A model generated the notes under the pieces. It was not told the origin of the DNA and did not search any database. It worked only from the letters and a program-made list of their open reading frames with translations. A stretch of DNA of 33,890 nucleotides from Streptomyces sp. WM6386 (GTDB taxonomy: Bacteria > Actinomycetota > Actinomycetes > Streptomycetales > Streptomycetaceae), in assembly GCF_000972385.1 (NCBI RefSeq), contig NZ_JXTE01000080.1:1-33890 (forward strand), written 5' to 3'. The translations under genes and the position numbers were made by a program. Of the stretch, positions 33,206 through 33,890 are shown one piece after another; the stretch's first letter is position 1; the number at the start of each line of letters is the position of its first letter.

Positions 33206-33817
33206 TTACCCTGAATTGTTGCTGCAGGCGACTTGTAAGGCCTCTGAGAGCTGCTGCGCATAGCGCTGTCCGAGGATGAAACTGTGGACTTCTATTGCGC
33301 GCGTATTACGTAGAGTTACGTCGAGGAAAGGGAGTCCGGCGTTCCACGGCACTTTTCTGCATTGCGTCACGTGCATGGTGACGATGATCTTGCGGCTTGT
33401 GCCCGCTGTCGTACGGAATGGGGTCGGCGGGGTCGATTTCACCGACAGACCGGCGTACGGCTGGGAGATCCGCGTCACGGTGACCGGGGGGCCGGCCAGC
33501 ACGGTCAGCTCCACCCCCAGGCTGAAACTCCGCCTCGGCGCACCCTCGGGCGTCGGCTCCCAGCTCAGATAGTGCACATCGGTGACCTGGGAGGGGTACG
33601 GCGGGGGGAGGGCCGCCGGCGGCTGCGGGCGGGTCGCGTAGAGGTAGCCGCCGCCCGCGACGAGAACGGCGCACGCGAGAGCGCCGAGTGCGGCACGCCG
33701 GTGCCTGCCGTACAGCTCGGCGAGCCGCCCTCGTGGCCTGCGCAGCACCGACGGGGCGTCGAGAGCCTCCCACGCGTGCGTGCCTTCCCCGGGCTCGACG
33801 GGGCCTACGCCACTCAC
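33206..33817 (-). CDS. single-pass membrane protein of unknown function
   Basis: Protein of 203 residues. After an acidic N-terminal part and a basic stretch (RRPRGRLAELYGRHRRA) there is one membrane helix (about 41-61, ALGALACAVLVAGGGYLYA). A Pro-rich linker and an extracellular beta-rich domain of about 130 residues follow, with two Cys (in TQCRKV and QVACSN) that may form a disulfide. The GTG start overlaps the stop of the gene before it (GTGA), and GAAAGG lies 9 bases upstream. I recognise no family. It is upstream of livJ but separated from it by 291 bases. Confidence 0.72.
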   Translation of the reverse strand: MSGVGPVEPGEGTHAWEALDAPSVLRRPRGRLAELYGRHRRAALGALACAVLVAGGGYLYATRPQPPAALPPPYPSQVTDVHYLSWEPTPEGAPRRSFSLGVELTVLAGPPVTVTRISQPYAGLSVKSTPPTPFRTTAGTSRKIIVTMHVTQCRKVPWNAGLPFLDVTLRNTRAIEVHSFILGQRYAQQLSEALQVACSNNSG

Positions 33818-33890
33818 GGGCGGGGCCTTTCGCCCAGGGCGGCCGGCGGGGTCGCACCGACGGGTGGCGGCGGTTTCATGTCGGCGGGGG
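33814..33890 (-). CDS. C-terminal fragment of a gene continuing past the right edge
   Basis: An open frame runs in from the window edge and ends at TGA 33814-33816, overlapping the start of the membrane protein gene (GTGA). Only about 24 codons are visible, ending in a Pro/Ala-rich tail (PPPPVGATPPAALGERPRP), so no function can be given. The overlap is the main evidence that this is a real coupled gene. Confidence 0.45.
   Translation of the reverse strand, partial: PADMKPPPPVGATPPAALGERPRP

Overview
The window is very GC-rich actinobacterial DNA. Codon use, GTG starts, leaderless promoters with TAGNNT -10 boxes and the gene content point to Streptomyces or a close relative. No tools were run, so family names come from reading motifs and comparing with proteins known from memory.

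Left third (1-9504): a compact set that matches, gene for gene and nearly in order, the KstR2 regulon of Mycobacterium/Rhodococcus. That regulon degrades the last two steroid rings (C and D) from HIP (methylhexahydroindanedione propionate). Four gene blocks alternate in direction: fadE31/fadE32-like acyl-CoA dehydrogenases (minus), ipdF-kstR2-fadA6 (plus), echA20-ipdA-ipdB-ipdC (minus), and two SDR dehydrogenases (plus). The two divergent intergenic gaps, and no other place I could find, each hold a palindrome of the form AACAA..GTTTGGT, close to the KstR2 operator. The acyl-CoA dehydrogenase at the left edge is interrupted in frame by a GC-rich palindromic repeat.

Middle (9505-23834): mostly unlinked genes. 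They are a zinc metalloprotease with a C-terminal zinc ribbon, a GH35 beta-galactosidase divergent from an AraC-type regulator, a chorismate mutase, a receiver-only response regulator, an aminopeptidase N, an NmrA-like NAD(P)-binding protein, and a two-gene unit of a PLP decarboxylase and an amine N-monooxygenase. The last pair resembles desA/desB of desferrioxamine synthesis but has no desC/desD. A Tat-exported 5'-nucleotidase and a SIMPL-domain protein follow. A 57-bp dispersed repeat occurs twice, once between genes and once in frame inside the decarboxylase. A 16-bp minisatellite of nine copies runs into the end of the nucleotidase gene and supplies its stop codon.

Right third (23835-33890): housekeeping. 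It holds a leaderless pyruvate kinase gene, a free-standing LAGLIDADG-type protein, a 73-nt tRNA with anticodon CAA (leucine) but no long variable arm, the ANTAR response regulator PdtaR, and a complete branched-chain amino-acid ABC importer (livJ-livH-livM-livG-livF, minus). A membrane-anchored protein of unknown function and the tail of another gene lie at the right edge. I saw no CRISPR array, prophage, insertion sequence or rRNA. No gene-free stretch exceeds 300 bases; the longest is 32915-33205, which holds the livJ promoter region.
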